Assembly (NCBI GenBank): GCA_015686845.1
Contig: JADPRS010000011.1
Coordinates: 31,243 to 95,242 of the forward strand
DNA: 64,000 nt
Direction of reading: 5' to 3'
Origin: Lutibacter sp. B2
GTDB taxonomy: Bacteria > Bacillota > Clostridia > Peptostreptococcales > Thermotaleaceae
Of this stretch, positions 1-8,451 are shown piece by piece. A program made the translations under genes and the position numbers. Each line of letters begins with the position of its first letter. The first letter of the stretch is position 1. A model generated the notes under the pieces. That model was given only the letters and a program-made list of their open reading frames with translations. It was not told the DNA's origin and did not search any database.

Positions 1-224
1 TATAGTTGAAAGTTTTTCACACCATCTGTATTTTGGATAATATTTTGTGCAATAGCTTTATAATCAGAATTGAAAGTATGCCCAAACATTGTTACATTAC
101 CATAATTGCAAAATAATTGAACAGATGAAATATCATAATCTAAAACTGCTTCCAACTGATTTTTGATTGAATCAATAATCAAATCATCTTCATCTGGAAG
201 ATTGTCATATTTTATTTTATGCAT
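1..224 (-). CDS. Small BON-like domain protein, partial (C-terminus outside window)
   Basis: The frame opens with ATG at 224-222 on the minus strand, preceded by GAGAGGA, and runs off the window edge after 74 codons. The visible protein starts MHKIKYDNLPDEDDLIIDSI. It then has a stretch resembling the BON fold: a helix, then strands containing the GNVTMFGHTF and GVKNFQL patterns, where 'G-x-V-x-L-x-G' is the usual BON signature. BON modules are small alpha/beta domains often found in osmotic-stress and envelope proteins. The role here is unknown. It diverges from cdaA, with about 180 bp of AT-rich DNA between them. The family call is from pattern only. Confidence 0.5.
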   Translation of the reverse strand, partial: MHKIKYDNLPDEDDLIIDSIKNQLEAVLDYDISSVQLFCNYGNVTMFGHTFNSDYKAIAQNIIQNTDGVKNFQL

Positions 225-316
225 AAAGCATTGTCCTCTCTATAATGTGATTTGTATTATAATTTTATTTTTTCACATATATAATAAAAAAATGTAAAAT
301 ATAAAAATCTATTTCC

Positions 317-346
317 TTGAAGAATGTACATGGTATGTATTACAAT
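317..346 (+). promoter_or_regulatory. Candidate sigma-A promoter of the cdaA operon
   Basis: TTGAAG at 317-322 and TACAAT at 341-346 are separated by 18 bp. They lie about 60 bp before the cdaA start, in an otherwise very AT-rich stretch. This is a pattern match and has not been tested. Confidence 0.5.
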
Positions 347-408
347 GATAATATATACTTTTTGTAAAAAAGCATTTATTCATACTATTATTTTGAGAGG
401 TGTTAAAG

Positions 409-1227
409 TTGAATGAAATTGTAGAAATTTTTTCTAATATCGGAATACGAGATATGGTAGATATGGCTATTGTAGCATTTGCATTTTATAAGCTATTAAT
501 GTTAATACGCCATACAAGTGCAGAACAATTAATAAAAGGAATATTAATACTACTTATTGCAACAAAAGTTAGTGAATGGTTGGGTCTGTATGTGACGAAC
601 TTTATACTTAAAAATACAATGACCTTAGGAATGATTGCTCTATTAATCGTATTTCAACCAGAACTAAGAAGAGCGTTAGAACATATTGGAAGAAGTAAAT
701 TGATCACGAAATCCATAATGGAAATGTCTGATGAGGACTTATTGGCTCAAATTAGAGAAATAGTAGATGCAGTTGAATATTTAGCTAGAAAAAAAATAGG
801 GGCTCTAATTGTTATTGAAAGAGAAACAGGCATTGAAGATTTTACAGAAACAGGAACTTTAATTAATGGAGAAATTTCAACAGGAATTCTTGTGAATATT
901 TTTATGGCTAATACGCCTTTACATGATGGGGCCGTAGTCATTAGAAAGGATAAAATAATGGCTGCTGCATGTGTGCTACCGCTTACACAAAATCCAAATC
1001 TGAGTAAGGAATTAGGAACAAGGCACAGGGCAGGAATTGGCGTAACAGAAAGATCCGATGCACTATCTATCATGGTTTCTGAAGAAACAGGCGCCATCTC
1101 CATAGCTACTGATGGGAGAATTTCTAGATATTTAGATGGAAAGACCCTAACAACATTACTTAAAAATGCATACAAACCAGATAATCAAAAGCCTTTATTT
1201 AAATGGAAATGGGGACAGAAAAAATGA
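409..1227 (+). CDS. cdaA: Diadenylate cyclase CdaA (DacA), c-di-AMP synthase
   Basis: CdaA condenses two ATP into the second messenger c-di-AMP, which controls potassium and osmolyte transport and cell-wall homeostasis. About 272 residues is normal for the family. Three N-terminal membrane helices (within residues 10-85) precede the DAC domain. That domain shows the catalytic DGA motif (173-175, in PLHDGAVV) and RHR (205-207, in GTRHRAGIG). The frame is open from a GTG at 400, but GAGAGGTG (395-402) is correctly spaced for the TTG at 409, so I place the start there. The stop overlaps the cdaR start (ATGA), followed by glmM. This is the conserved cdaA-cdaR-glmM arrangement, in which CdaR and GlmM modulate the cyclase. 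Confidence 0.96.
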   Translation: MNEIVEIFSNIGIRDMVDMAIVAFAFYKLLMLIRHTSAEQLIKGILILLIATKVSEWLGLYVTNFILKNTMTLGMIALLIVFQPELRRALEHIGRSKLITKSIMEMSDEDLLAQIREIVDAVEYLARKKIGALIVIERETGIEDFTETGTLINGEISTGILVNIFMANTPLHDGAVVIRKDKIMAAACVLPLTQNPNLSKELGTRHRAGIGVTERSDALSIMVSEETGAISIATDGRISRYLDGKTLTTLLKNAYKPDNQKPLFKWKWGQKK

Positions 1228-2504
1228 AGATTTCGATTTTTGAAAATATAGGAAAAAGTAGGTTCTTTTCTAAAAATACCACTGCAAAAATTGTTTCGAT
1301 TATTTTTGCACTTACCATGTGGCTTTATGTAATGGGAGAGGTTAATCCTCAAAGTATAATAGAATTTAAAGACATACCTGTAAAGCTATTAAATACAGAA
1401 AATTTAAAACAAACAGGACTTATTGTTATGGGACAAGAGGATTTTACTATAGATGTAAAGCTACAGGGAAGAAGAAATGATTTATATAAAGTAAGGGCTG
1501 AGGATATAGCAGCTACAGCAGACATTAGAGGATATCAAAAAGGCGTTAGTAGTATACCTGTTGAGATCAGTTCACCTGTGGATACAGATATAAAAGAAAT
1601 ATCTCCAAAACAGATTAAAATCACACTAGATGAGGTAGTAATGAGGGAAAAACCAATCATTACTAAAATCGTTGGAAAGTTTCCAACTGGGTTTGAAGCC
1701 GGATATTCAGAAGTATCTATTAGTCAAACCATTGTAGAGGGACCAGAATCATTGGTTAATAATGTACACATGTTGGCAGCTTATGTAAATGTAGATAAAA
1801 TTACGAGTTCCATTGAACAAAAACTACCATTAAAAGCAGTAGATATAAAAGGAAAGGAAGTAAAAGGAATTTCTATAAAAACAAAATATGTAAATGTGAA
1901 GCTTCCCGTTTATAAAGTGAAAGACGTACCCATTTCACCTGTATATAATGGGAACCTAAAAGAAGGACTAAAAATAACTGGTACTGTATTTAATAAAGAT
2001 ACTTTGAAAATTAGAGGAACAAAAGATGTAATAGATAAAATATCAGTACTTAATACGAAGTCTATAAATTTAAATGATATAGAAAAAACAACACAAAAGG
2101 CAATAGAATTAATTATTCCGCAAGGAGTAGAATTAGTAAAGTTAGAACAAAAATTTACGATAGATATTTTAATAGAAAATATTAAGACAAAAGTATTTAC
2201 CTATTCTAAAAACGAATTAACAGTTGAAAATCTAAAAGAAGGAGAAATAATAGATAAAAGTATTTTTCCAGATACAATCAATGTAGAGGTAAAGGTTGTA
2301 GAAAGTATATTTGAAGATATTTTAAAAGAAGATGTTAAAATATTTATTGATTTAAGGGATAGAAAAGAAGGCGTATATTTCAAAGATATCCTTTATTCAA
2401 CAAATAAAAAAATCGAAGAAGTAACGATTACACCTAAAAATGTAGGAATTAAAATAAATGAAAAAACAGGAGATGCGCCTATTAATAATGAATATAAAGA
2501 ATAG
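1224..2504 (+). CDS. cdaR: CdaR (YbbR-domain) regulator of CdaA
   Basis: CdaR is the membrane-anchored extracytoplasmic partner of CdaA and adjusts c-di-AMP synthesis. One N-terminal transmembrane segment (about residues 20-40, ending WLYVMGEVNP) is followed by four YbbR-type repeats of roughly 80-90 residues (recurring 'F.D.PV....' strands such as FKDIPVKLLN and VKDVPISPVY). The upstream ATG at 1203 is also in frame. I prefer ATG 1224 because GGGGA lies about 8 nt before it and because it overlaps the cdaA stop as ATGA, the usual translational coupling. Length (426 aa) fits the family. Confidence 0.92.
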   Translation: MKISIFENIGKSRFFSKNTTAKIVSIIFALTMWLYVMGEVNPQSIIEFKDIPVKLLNTENLKQTGLIVMGQEDFTIDVKLQGRRNDLYKVRAEDIAATADIRGYQKGVSSIPVEISSPVDTDIKEISPKQIKITLDEVVMREKPIITKIVGKFPTGFEAGYSEVSISQTIVEGPESLVNNVHMLAAYVNVDKITSSIEQKLPLKAVDIKGKEVKGISIKTKYVNVKLPVYKVKDVPISPVYNGNLKEGLKITGTVFNKDTLKIRGTKDVIDKISVLNTKSINLNDIEKTTQKAIELIIPQGVELVKLEQKFTIDILIENIKTKVFTYSKNELTVENLKEGEIIDKSIFPDTINVEVKVVESIFEDILKEDVKIFIDLRDRKEGVYFKDILYSTNKKIEEVTITPKNVGIKINEKTGDAPINNEYKE

Positions 2505-2529
2505 AATGAATAAAAGTAGGGGTACCAAA

Positions 2530-2558
2530 TTGAACGACATTGAATAATATGATAAAAT
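2530..2558 (+). promoter_or_regulatory. Candidate sigma-A promoter for glmM
   Basis: TTGAAC (2530-2535), a 17-bp spacer and TAAAAT (2553-2558) lie just after the cdaR stop. A 10-bp perfect hairpin with a 3-nt loop follows at 2575-2597. It has no T-tract, so it looks like a 5'-leader stem and not a terminator. Confidence 0.5.
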
Positions 2559-2636
2559 GATATAGATTAATAGTATTTTTCAATCAAATTGAAAAATATA
2601 TGCAAAGGATAGGCCATTAGGGGAGGAGTTAGTTAA

Positions 2637-3983
2637 ATGGGAAAGTTATTTGGAACTGATGGTGTAAGAGGGATTGCAAATACGGAATTAACAGCAGATT
2701 TAGCATATAAGTTAGGACGAATAGGAAGTTATATATTAACAGGGGGAAAGAAAAAAGCAAAAATAGTTATTGGAAAAGACACAAGAATATCAGGAGACAT
2801 GTTGGAATCAGCATTAGTTGCGGGAATACTTTCTACAGGATCAGATGTTGTATGTGTAGGAATCGTTCCAACACCTGCAGTAGCACATTTGACAAGACAT
2901 TATAAAGCAGATGCAGGAATCGTAATCTCTGCTTCTCACAATCCATTTGAATACAATGGGATTAAGTTCTTTAATGAAGACGGATATAAATTATCAGATG
3001 AAATAGAAGAAAAAATAGAGGGCATAATCAATAATGGAGAAGATATTGACGTACATCCATGTGGAAGTGAAATAGGAAGAAAGATTGAAATAGACGATGC
3101 AATTAAACAATACACAAACCTATTAATGAGCACAATGGACGTAGATTTAAGGGGTATGAAGATTGCTGTAGATTGTGCAAATGGAGCATCTTATGTAGCT
3201 GCACCTTCCGTATTATCAGCATTAGGAGCAGAAATAAAAATGATTCATCACAAGCCAGATGGTCTAAATATCAATGTGAATTGTGGATCTACTCATCCAG
3301 AAGAAGTACAAAAGTTAGTACAAGACTGGGGAGCAGATGTGGGACTTGCATTTGATGGAGATGCAGACAGACTGATTGCAGTAGATGAAAAAGGACAAAT
3401 AATAGATGGCGATAAAATACTTATGGTTTGTGGAAAGTATCTAAAAGAACAAGGGAAATTACCTAATGATGCTATTGTAGCAACCGTTATGAGTAATATT
3501 GGTCTAGATATAGCCCTTAAAAAAGCAGGTTGCCATGCAGTAAAAACAAAGGTTGGAGATAGATACGTACTAGAAGAGATGAGAAAAGGTGGATATGTAT
3601 TAGGAGGAGAACAATCCGGACATATTATTTTCCTAGAGCATAACACTACAGGAGACGGACTATTATCAGCTATACAATTTTTAAAAGTAGTAAAAGAGAA
3701 GAATCAAAAAGTATCTAAGCTTGCATCTGAGATGACTACATATCCCCAGGTGCTTGTAAATGCAAAAGTAAGAAATGACAAAAAAATGAAGTATATGGAA
3801 GATGAAGTGATTGCAAATGAGATTAAAAGGCTAGAAGATTTAATGCATGGAGAAGGAAGAGTACTTATTCGTCCATCTGGAACAGAGCCTTTAGTAAGAG
3901 TCATGCTTGAAGGTAAGGACCAAGAGCAATTAAAAGCATTAAGTGAAGGTCTTGCAAAATTAATAGAAAAAAGATTAGCATAA
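2637..3983 (+). CDS. glmM: Phosphoglucosamine mutase GlmM
   Basis: GlmM converts glucosamine-6-phosphate to glucosamine-1-phosphate, the second step towards UDP-GlcNAc for peptidoglycan. The 448 residues show the whole alpha-D-phosphohexomutase architecture. The phosphoserine loop is SASHNP (S100), the metal loop is FDGDADR (about 240-246), the sugar loop is GGEQSGH, and the C-terminal phosphate-binding loop is RPSGTEP. GGGGAGGAG precedes the ATG. It sits between cdaR and the glmS ribozyme, so consecutive steps of amino-sugar synthesis are adjacent. GlmM is also known to inhibit CdaA in several Firmicutes. Confidence 0.98.
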   Translation: MGKLFGTDGVRGIANTELTADLAYKLGRIGSYILTGGKKKAKIVIGKDTRISGDMLESALVAGILSTGSDVVCVGIVPTPAVAHLTRHYKADAGIVISASHNPFEYNGIKFFNEDGYKLSDEIEEKIEGIINNGEDIDVHPCGSEIGRKIEIDDAIKQYTNLLMSTMDVDLRGMKIAVDCANGASYVAAPSVLSALGAEIKMIHHKPDGLNINVNCGSTHPEEVQKLVQDWGADVGLAFDGDADRLIAVDEKGQIIDGDKILMVCGKYLKEQGKLPNDAIVATVMSNIGLDIALKKAGCHAVKTKVGDRYVLEEMRKGGYVLGGEQSGHIIFLEHNTTGDGLLSAIQFLKVVKEKNQKVSKLASEMTTYPQVLVNAKVRNDKKMKYMEDEVIANEIKRLEDLMHGEGRVLIRPSGTEPLVRVMLEGKDQEQLKALSEGLAKLIEKRLA

Positions 3984-4064
3984 TTAGTTACCTTTTGGTA
4001 GAATATGAATATATTAATTATAAGCCCGGATGTTTTCGGGTTTGTAATTAATCATATTATTAAA

Positions 4065-4220
4065 GCGCCAGAACTTAAATTTTGACCGGAAAATAAATTT
4101 AAGTTGACGAGGATAGGGTTTATCGAGTATTCGGCGGATGCCCTGCGGTGTAATCACCACCGATAAAGATTTTACAAATCCTTTAAGTGATTAAAGGGAC
4201 AAATAAAATTGGGTGATGCA
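4065..4220 (+). ncRNA. glmS ribozyme-riboswitch (glucosamine-6-phosphate activated)
   Basis: The leader of glmS contains the conserved glmS ribozyme core. AGCGCCAGAACT (4064-4075) holds the expected self-cleavage site, between A4064 and G4065. It is followed by GACGAGGATAGGGTTTATCGA and TCGGCGGATGCCC of the P2/P2.1/P2.2 pseudoknot core. The CCTTTAAGTGATTAAAGG hairpin is the P4 domain (about 4181-4198). Glucosamine-6-phosphate acts as cofactor for self-cleavage, after which the glmS mRNA is degraded, giving end-product feedback. The 3' boundary is approximate. A short hairpin at 4023-4043 lies between the glmM stop and the ribozyme. Confidence 0.96.
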
Positions 4221-4345
4221 TATTTTTATAAAATATTGGAGTAAAAAGCGTAGAACAGGGTAGTGATTCTTTTGAGAATACTAGCTACGGTATTTTATTG
4301 TCAAAAATGGGAAAATATAATAAAGATGTGAGAGGAGAAATAAAT

Positions 4346-6175
4346 ATGTGTGGAATCGTTGGATATATAGGAAATAAAAAAGCAACAGATGTATTAGTAG
4401 ATGGATTATCGAAGCTTGAGTATAGAGGATATGACTCAGCAGGGGTAGCTGTATTTGATGAAGAAGAAATCAAGGTAAGAAAATATAAAGGCAGAATGGC
4501 TGTATTAGAAGAACATTTAAAGGAAGAAGATCTTAAAGGAACAATAGGAATCGGTCATACTAGATGGGCTACACACGGAGAGCCATCAGATAGAAACTCT
4601 CATCCACATACAAATGTATCTGGAAGTATTGCACTTATTCACAATGGAATCATAGAAAACTACATGAAATTAAAAGAGTGGTTAATCGAGACAAACGGAG
4701 ATCATTTCAAATCTGAAACAGATTCAGAAGTAATTGCACATTTAATAGATTACTATTATAAGGGAGATTTATTAGATGCAGTATATAAGGCAATAGAAAA
4801 AATGGAAGGTGCTTATGCAATCGGCGTGATCTGCAAGGATGAGCCAGACAAGATTGTAGCAGTAAGAAAGGATTCTCCACTGATCGTAGGACTTGGAGAG
4901 AATGAAAACTTCATAGCATCTGATATTCCAGCACTATTAAAGTATACAAGAGATATGTATCTAATAGAAAATGATGAAGTCGTACTTCTAACAAAAGAAG
5001 GCGTAATAATATTTAATGAATTAAGACAAGAAGTAAAAAGAGACGTATTCAAAGTAACTTGGAATGCAGAAGCAGCAGAAAAAGAAGGTTATGAGCACTT
5101 CATGATGAAAGAAATCAATGAACAACCAAAAGGAATACACGATACACTTCATAGAAGATTAGATAAAGACGATCATATCGTACTTGATGGAATACAACTT
5201 ACAAAAGAAGATTTAGATAAAATCAATAAGGTATATATAGTAGCTTGCGGAACAGCTTATAATGCAGGACTAGTAGGAAAATATGCAATAGAAAAATTTG
5301 CAAAGATTCCAGTAGATGTAGAAGTAGCATCAGAATTTAGATATAAAGAACCATTTATCGATGATAAAACATTATTCATTGCAGTAAGTCAATCAGGAGA
5401 AACATTAGATACACTAGCAGCACTTAGAGAAGCGAAGAGAAAAGGCGCTAGAGTATTATCCGTAGTAAATGTTGTAGGGTCTTCCGTATCCAGAGAATCA
5501 GATGATGTATTCTATACTTGGGCGGGACCTGAGATTGCAGTAGCATCAACGAAAGCATATACGACTCAATTAGTATCTATGTATTTAATCGCACTTCATA
5601 TGGCAACTACTAAAGGATCATTAGAAGAGGCAGAGTATAAAAAAATCATTACTGAATTAAAATCTATGCCAGATAAGGTTCAAAAAATATTAGATGATAC
5701 TAAAAATATTCAGCAAATAGCAGATGAAAACTTCAATCATGAAAATGCATTCTACATTGGTAGAGGAATCGATGTAAATGTAGCTTATGAAGGATCATTA
5801 AAATTAAAAGAGATTTCATACATTCACTCAGAAGCTATTGCAGCAGGAGAATTAAAGCATGGAACGATTGCACTTATTGAAGAGGGAAGAATGGTTGTAG
5901 CATTAGCTACTCAAGATAGATTGTATCAAAAGATGTTATCTAATATTCAAGAGGTACGTGCAAGAGGTGCTTATGTTATAGCGGTTGCTAAGGAAGGAAA
6001 CAAGGAGATTGAAAAGGTAGCTGACAAAGTTATTTATATTCCAGACACTATGGATGAACTTACGCCTATTTTAAGTGTAGTGCCACTACAGATTTTTTCA
6101 TATTATATTGCTGTTGCTAGGGGTTGCGACGTTGATAAGCCGAAGAATTTGGCGAAGAGTGTAACTGTAGAATAG
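4346..6175 (+). CDS. glmS: Glucosamine-fructose-6-phosphate aminotransferase (isomerizing) GlmS
   Basis: GlmS makes glucosamine-6-phosphate from fructose-6-phosphate and glutamine, the committed step of amino-sugar synthesis. The N-terminal Ntn-type glutaminase begins MCGIVGYIG, and Cys2 is the catalytic nucleophile after Met removal. That fixes the start at 4346, with GAGAGGAG just upstream, even though the frame is open further 5'. Two SIS domains follow, with SQSGETLDT and the second-SIS stretch IGRGIDVNVAYEGSLKLKE. The protein ends in the conserved KPKNLAKSVTVE. The 609 aa length is standard. Expression is controlled by the ribozyme upstream. Confidence 0.98.
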   Translation: MCGIVGYIGNKKATDVLVDGLSKLEYRGYDSAGVAVFDEEEIKVRKYKGRMAVLEEHLKEEDLKGTIGIGHTRWATHGEPSDRNSHPHTNVSGSIALIHNGIIENYMKLKEWLIETNGDHFKSETDSEVIAHLIDYYYKGDLLDAVYKAIEKMEGAYAIGVICKDEPDKIVAVRKDSPLIVGLGENENFIASDIPALLKYTRDMYLIENDEVVLLTKEGVIIFNELRQEVKRDVFKVTWNAEAAEKEGYEHFMMKEINEQPKGIHDTLHRRLDKDDHIVLDGIQLTKEDLDKINKVYIVACGTAYNAGLVGKYAIEKFAKIPVDVEVASEFRYKEPFIDDKTLFIAVSQSGETLDTLAALREAKRKGARVLSVVNVVGSSVSRESDDVFYTWAGPEIAVASTKAYTTQLVSMYLIALHMATTKGSLEEAEYKKIITELKSMPDKVQKILDDTKNIQQIADENFNHENAFYIGRGIDVNVAYEGSLKLKEISYIHSEAIAAGELKHGTIALIEEGRMVVALATQDRLYQKMLSNIQEVRARGAYVIAVAKEGNKEIEKVADKVIYIPDTMDELTPILSVVPLQIFSYYIAVARGCDVDKPKNLAKSVTVE

Positions 6176-6225
6176 GAACATATTGGTAATTGATTTTGTA
6201 TATGTAAAAATTAACTATACAATTT

Positions 6226-6258
6226 AAAGGATGAATAATTTATTATTCATCCTTTTAT
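6226..6258 (+). terminator. Intrinsic terminator after glmS
   Basis: A 13-bp perfect stem (AAAGGATGAATAA pairing with TTATTCATCCTTT) with a TTTA loop is followed by TTTTATAT. It separates the envelope operon from the accessory region. Confidence 0.8.
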
Positions 6259-6273
6259 ATATGGGGTGATTTT

Positions 6274-6693
6274 TTGAACATAGATAAAGAAAGCATAAAT
6301 AAAATAAAAAGCTTTTTAATAGAAAAAATAGATCCTATTTTTTTATATATCTTTGGTTCAGCAGTAGAAGGCTATTTTAGAGAAGATAGTGATATTGATA
6401 TAGGATTTTTTAGTGATAAAAAGATCAATGGATATGATATTTTTATGATAAAGGAAGAATTAGCAGATATTTTAAAAAGGGATATAGATTTAGTAGACTT
6501 AAAAGAATCTAGTACTGTTTTTAAGGCTCAGGTAGTAGGAACAGGTGAGGTTATATATTCTAGAGATGAAAATATTTTATCAGAGTTTAGGATAAGAAGT
6601 TTTAAAGAATATTCTTTTTTAAATGATGAAAGAGAAGAAATTTTAGAAAGAGTAAAGAAAGAAGGAAAAATTTATGAGTGTAGATGTTATTGA
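6274..6693 (+). CDS. mntA: MntA-type nucleotidyltransferase antitoxin
   Basis: This is a 139-residue minimal nucleotidyltransferase. The signature GSAVEGYFREDSDIDIGF gives GS at about 29-30 and the metal-binding D-x-D of DSDIDIG, with a third carboxylate likely in RDIDLVDL. MntA proteins neutralise the HEPN toxin HepT by attaching AMP to a tyrosine near its active site. The next reading frame overlaps the end by 20 bp, as in mntA-hepT pairs, but it is only a remnant. The antitoxin therefore appears to have outlived its toxin. TTG or ATG starts are possible; the TTG at 6274 follows GGGGTGA. The family call is strong, the orphan status is inference. Confidence 0.82.
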   Translation: MNIDKESINKIKSFLIEKIDPIFLYIFGSAVEGYFREDSDIDIGFFSDKKINGYDIFMIKEELADILKRDIDLVDLKESSTVFKAQVVGTGEVIYSRDENILSEFRIRSFKEYSFLNDEREEILERVKKEGKIYECRCY

Positions 6694-6763
6694 TGGGATT
6701 ATAAATAAGCATTTAGATGATATGATTAAGTTTAAAGATACTATTATTTATGAGTTTTGTTAG
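6674..6763 (+). pseudogene. Collapsed HepT (HEPN toxin) remnant
   Basis: A 29-codon frame starts inside the end of mntA, exactly where hepT normally begins. Its N-terminal part (MSVDVIDGIINKHLDD) could be the HepT first helix. It then passes directly into MIKFKDTIIYEF, which lines up with the C-terminal HEPN motif of HepT, typically M-x-x-F-R-N-x-L/I-V-H-E-Y. The middle of the roughly 130-residue toxin is gone, and the RNase Arg and His are replaced by Lys and Tyr. I read it as an internal deletion followed by decay. It could be an unrelated short frame. Confidence 0.5.
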
Positions 6764-6861
6764 ATGAGGGATGTTGTTTTTGTAATTGTCATATAATCAC
6801 TATACTGCTATAAATATATGACTTTTTTCTTTTTAAATTGAAGGGGTAAGGGGGAAGGAAT

Positions 6862-7272
6862 ATGGAAAGAGGGAATATACATATTACAGGGGAACATATT
6901 AAAGAATTATTACCAATATTAATTAAAAAAGGCGAGTGTACATCCAACTATAAAGCGGATAACGTAATTGTATTAATGAGTGAAGTTTATTACACAAGGA
7001 TAAAATCTAATCTTTTATCTATGTATATTGTAAACATAATTAATGACAGTGAAGTTCAAATTGAGTTAGTTACAGGTGGGGGAAAAGATGGGTTAGATGT
7101 TAGTTGGGGGGCTGAGAAAGCTGAAAATATAAAGAAGGTAAATATGATTACGGATATATGTAATGAAAATTCATGGAAGATAGTAAAAATATCACCAGAA
7201 GAGTTTGAAATTGATATTGAAAAATACAATGCAAAAACTTTTTTGAATTCAATAAAGAATATGTTTAGATGA
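6862..7272 (+). CDS. Hypothetical protein, 136 aa
   Basis: I do not recognise the family. The product is soluble, with no signal peptide or membrane segment. It is predicted to be alpha/beta, with a central Gly-rich loop (VTGGGKDGLDVSWGAEKAENI, residues about 72-92). Spacing before the ATG is good (AAGGGGGAAGG). It lies 28 bp upstream of the AAA ATPase gene and is probably co-transcribed with it. The region between it and the hepT remnant is AT-rich and gene-free. Confidence 0.7.
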   Translation: MERGNIHITGEHIKELLPILIKKGECTSNYKADNVIVLMSEVYYTRIKSNLLSMYIVNIINDSEVQIELVTGGGKDGLDVSWGAEKAENIKKVNMITDICNENSWKIVKISPEEFEIDIEKYNAKTFLNSIKNMFR

Positions 7273-7300
7273 TATAATTATAACTTTAGGAGAATCATTT

Positions 7301-8050
7301 ATGAATTTAGAAAATATCGGTCAATATATTAGAAGTGTGGAATTACAACGTGATAAGATCCCTTCTTTTACTAGATATCCTTTCTGCTTATCTGCTATTC
7401 GTAATTTATATAATTTAAAGTTTCATCCCAAAGTGACCTTTATTGTAGGTGAGAATGGAACAGGGAAATCAACAATTTTGGAAGCCATTGCAACCGCATA
7501 TGGTTTTAATCCAGAAGGTGGAACAAAGAACTTTAATTTTTCATCGATGGATACACATTCCGAGTTACATGATTATCTTAAAATGGTTAAAGGTGTTAGC
7601 AAACCCAAAGATGGATTTTTTCTTCGAGCAGAAAGTTTCTACAATGTTGCTACGAATATTGATGAATTAGATAAGGGTGGAGGCGGACGAAGAATTATAG
7701 ATTCTTATGGGGGAAAATCATTGCATGAGCAATCTCATGGAGAATCATTCCTTGCTTTACTTATAAATAAGTTTAGAGGAAAAGGAATATATATATTAGA
7801 CGAGCCTGAGGCAGCACTATCTCCTACAAGGCAGATGACGATCGTTTCTAGAATACATGAGTTGGTGGAGCAGGGAAGTCAATTTATAATCGCAACTCAT
7901 TCTCCCATAATTATGGCCTATCCGAATGCGGTTATTTATGAGATTAAAGAAGGTTTTAAAATGGTTGAATATGAGGAGACTGAGCACTATCAGGTTATGA
8001 GAGATTTTTTGAATAATACACAGAAAATGTTAGATATATTAATGGAATAA
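7301..8050 (+). CDS. AAA/ABC-like ATPase, COG3910 type
   Basis: This is a stand-alone ATPase of about 249 residues. Walker A is GENGTGKST (50-58), followed by an ABC-signature-like HGESFLALL, Walker B in YILDEPEAALSP, and the His switch ATHSP. This order is that of SMC/ABC-like predicted ATPases related to the OLD nuclease ATPase half, but there is no nuclease (Toprim) domain here. Such proteins are common and their function is unknown; some belong to defence or repair modules. It sits just downstream of the 136-aa hypothetical and ends at a clear terminator. Confidence 0.82.
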   Translation: MNLENIGQYIRSVELQRDKIPSFTRYPFCLSAIRNLYNLKFHPKVTFIVGENGTGKSTILEAIATAYGFNPEGGTKNFNFSSMDTHSELHDYLKMVKGVSKPKDGFFLRAESFYNVATNIDELDKGGGGRRIIDSYGGKSLHEQSHGESFLALLINKFRGKGIYILDEPEAALSPTRQMTIVSRIHELVEQGSQFIIATHSPIIMAYPNAVIYEIKEGFKMVEYEETEHYQVMRDFLNNTQKMLDILME

Positions 8051-8062
8051 ATAACGATAATG

Positions 8063-8092
8063 AGGCTTATCTTCTTGTGATAAGTCTTTTTT
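8063..8092 (+). terminator. Intrinsic terminator after the ATPase gene
   Basis: AGGCTTATC pairs with GATAAGTCT (one G-T pair) across a 7-nt loop, followed by TTTTT. Confidence 0.75.
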
Positions 8093-8174
8093 GTTTTTTG
8101 AAACTAAAAAAATGAACAGTACATTTTTTAACAATAATAAGTTACTGCAAGATTAAACTACTCAATGCATTTTG

Positions 8175-8203
8175 TTGACGAATTGAGTGAAAAAATGTAA
8201 AAT
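8175..8203 (+). promoter_or_regulatory. Candidate promoter with overlapping operator dyad
   Basis: TTGACG (8175-8180), a 17-bp spacer and TAAAAT (8198-8203) form a good sigma-A promoter. A dyad ACTCAAT (8160-8166) / ATTGAGT (8182-8188) straddles the -35 box, as a repressor site would. It lies in a 938-bp region without a conventional gene and reads towards a 19-codon frame at 8275. Confidence 0.55.
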
Positions 8204-8274
8204 TATCCAGTGGACACCTGTAAAAATTAATTTAGTAATAGTGATTTAAAGGATGAAATGAGGAAGGAAACATT

Positions 8275-8334
8275 GTGAACTATGGAATTGCAGAAATATT
8301 ATGTAATATTATAGATAAACAATTTAGATATTAA
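8275..8334 (+). CDS. Short peptide ORF with good ribosome binding site
   Basis: AGGAAGG (8261-8267) sits 7 nt before GTG 8275, which opens the frame MNYGIAEILCNIIDKQFRY and then TAA. About 70 bp upstream is the promoter at 8175-8203. The end of the frame lies inside the outer arm of the nested inverted repeat (8311-8322). It could be a real small peptide, a leader peptide, or the 5' stub of a gene cut by a deletion. I do not recognise the peptide. Confidence 0.35.
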   Translation: MNYGIAEILCNIIDKQFRY

Positions 8335-8451
8335 ATATATAGCAAGGGTGTAATTATATAAACGTCGTTCCAGCAAGTATGAAGATTGCAAGTCACTTGT
8401 TATCATATAATTACACCCTTTTAAAATTAAAGGATGAAGTTGTTTATCTAT
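8311..8451 (+). repeat. Nested inverted repeats (12-bp outer, 16-bp inner, both perfect)
   Basis: The outer arms ATAGATAAACAA (8311-8322) and TTGTTTATCTAT (8440-8451) are perfect complements. Inside them, AAGGGTGTAATTATAT (8344-8359) and its perfect complement (8405-8420) enclose 45 nt. That loop has a further CAAGT/ACTTG pairing. The inner right arm ends CCCTT followed by TT only, so it is a poor terminator. The layout suggests a structured RNA or a small non-autonomous element. From 8452 to 8988 I see only AT-rich DNA, with no other recognisable feature. Confidence 0.6.

Noticed and set aside
8344..8425. Intrinsic terminator
   Set aside because: The stem is good, but the loop is 45 nt and only four T follow, so efficient termination is unlikely.
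8311..8451. Retron, group II intron or IS200/IS605 end suggested by the nested inverted repeats
   Set aside because: No reverse transcriptase, intron domain V or small transposase is nearby, and the repeat lengths do not match those elements.
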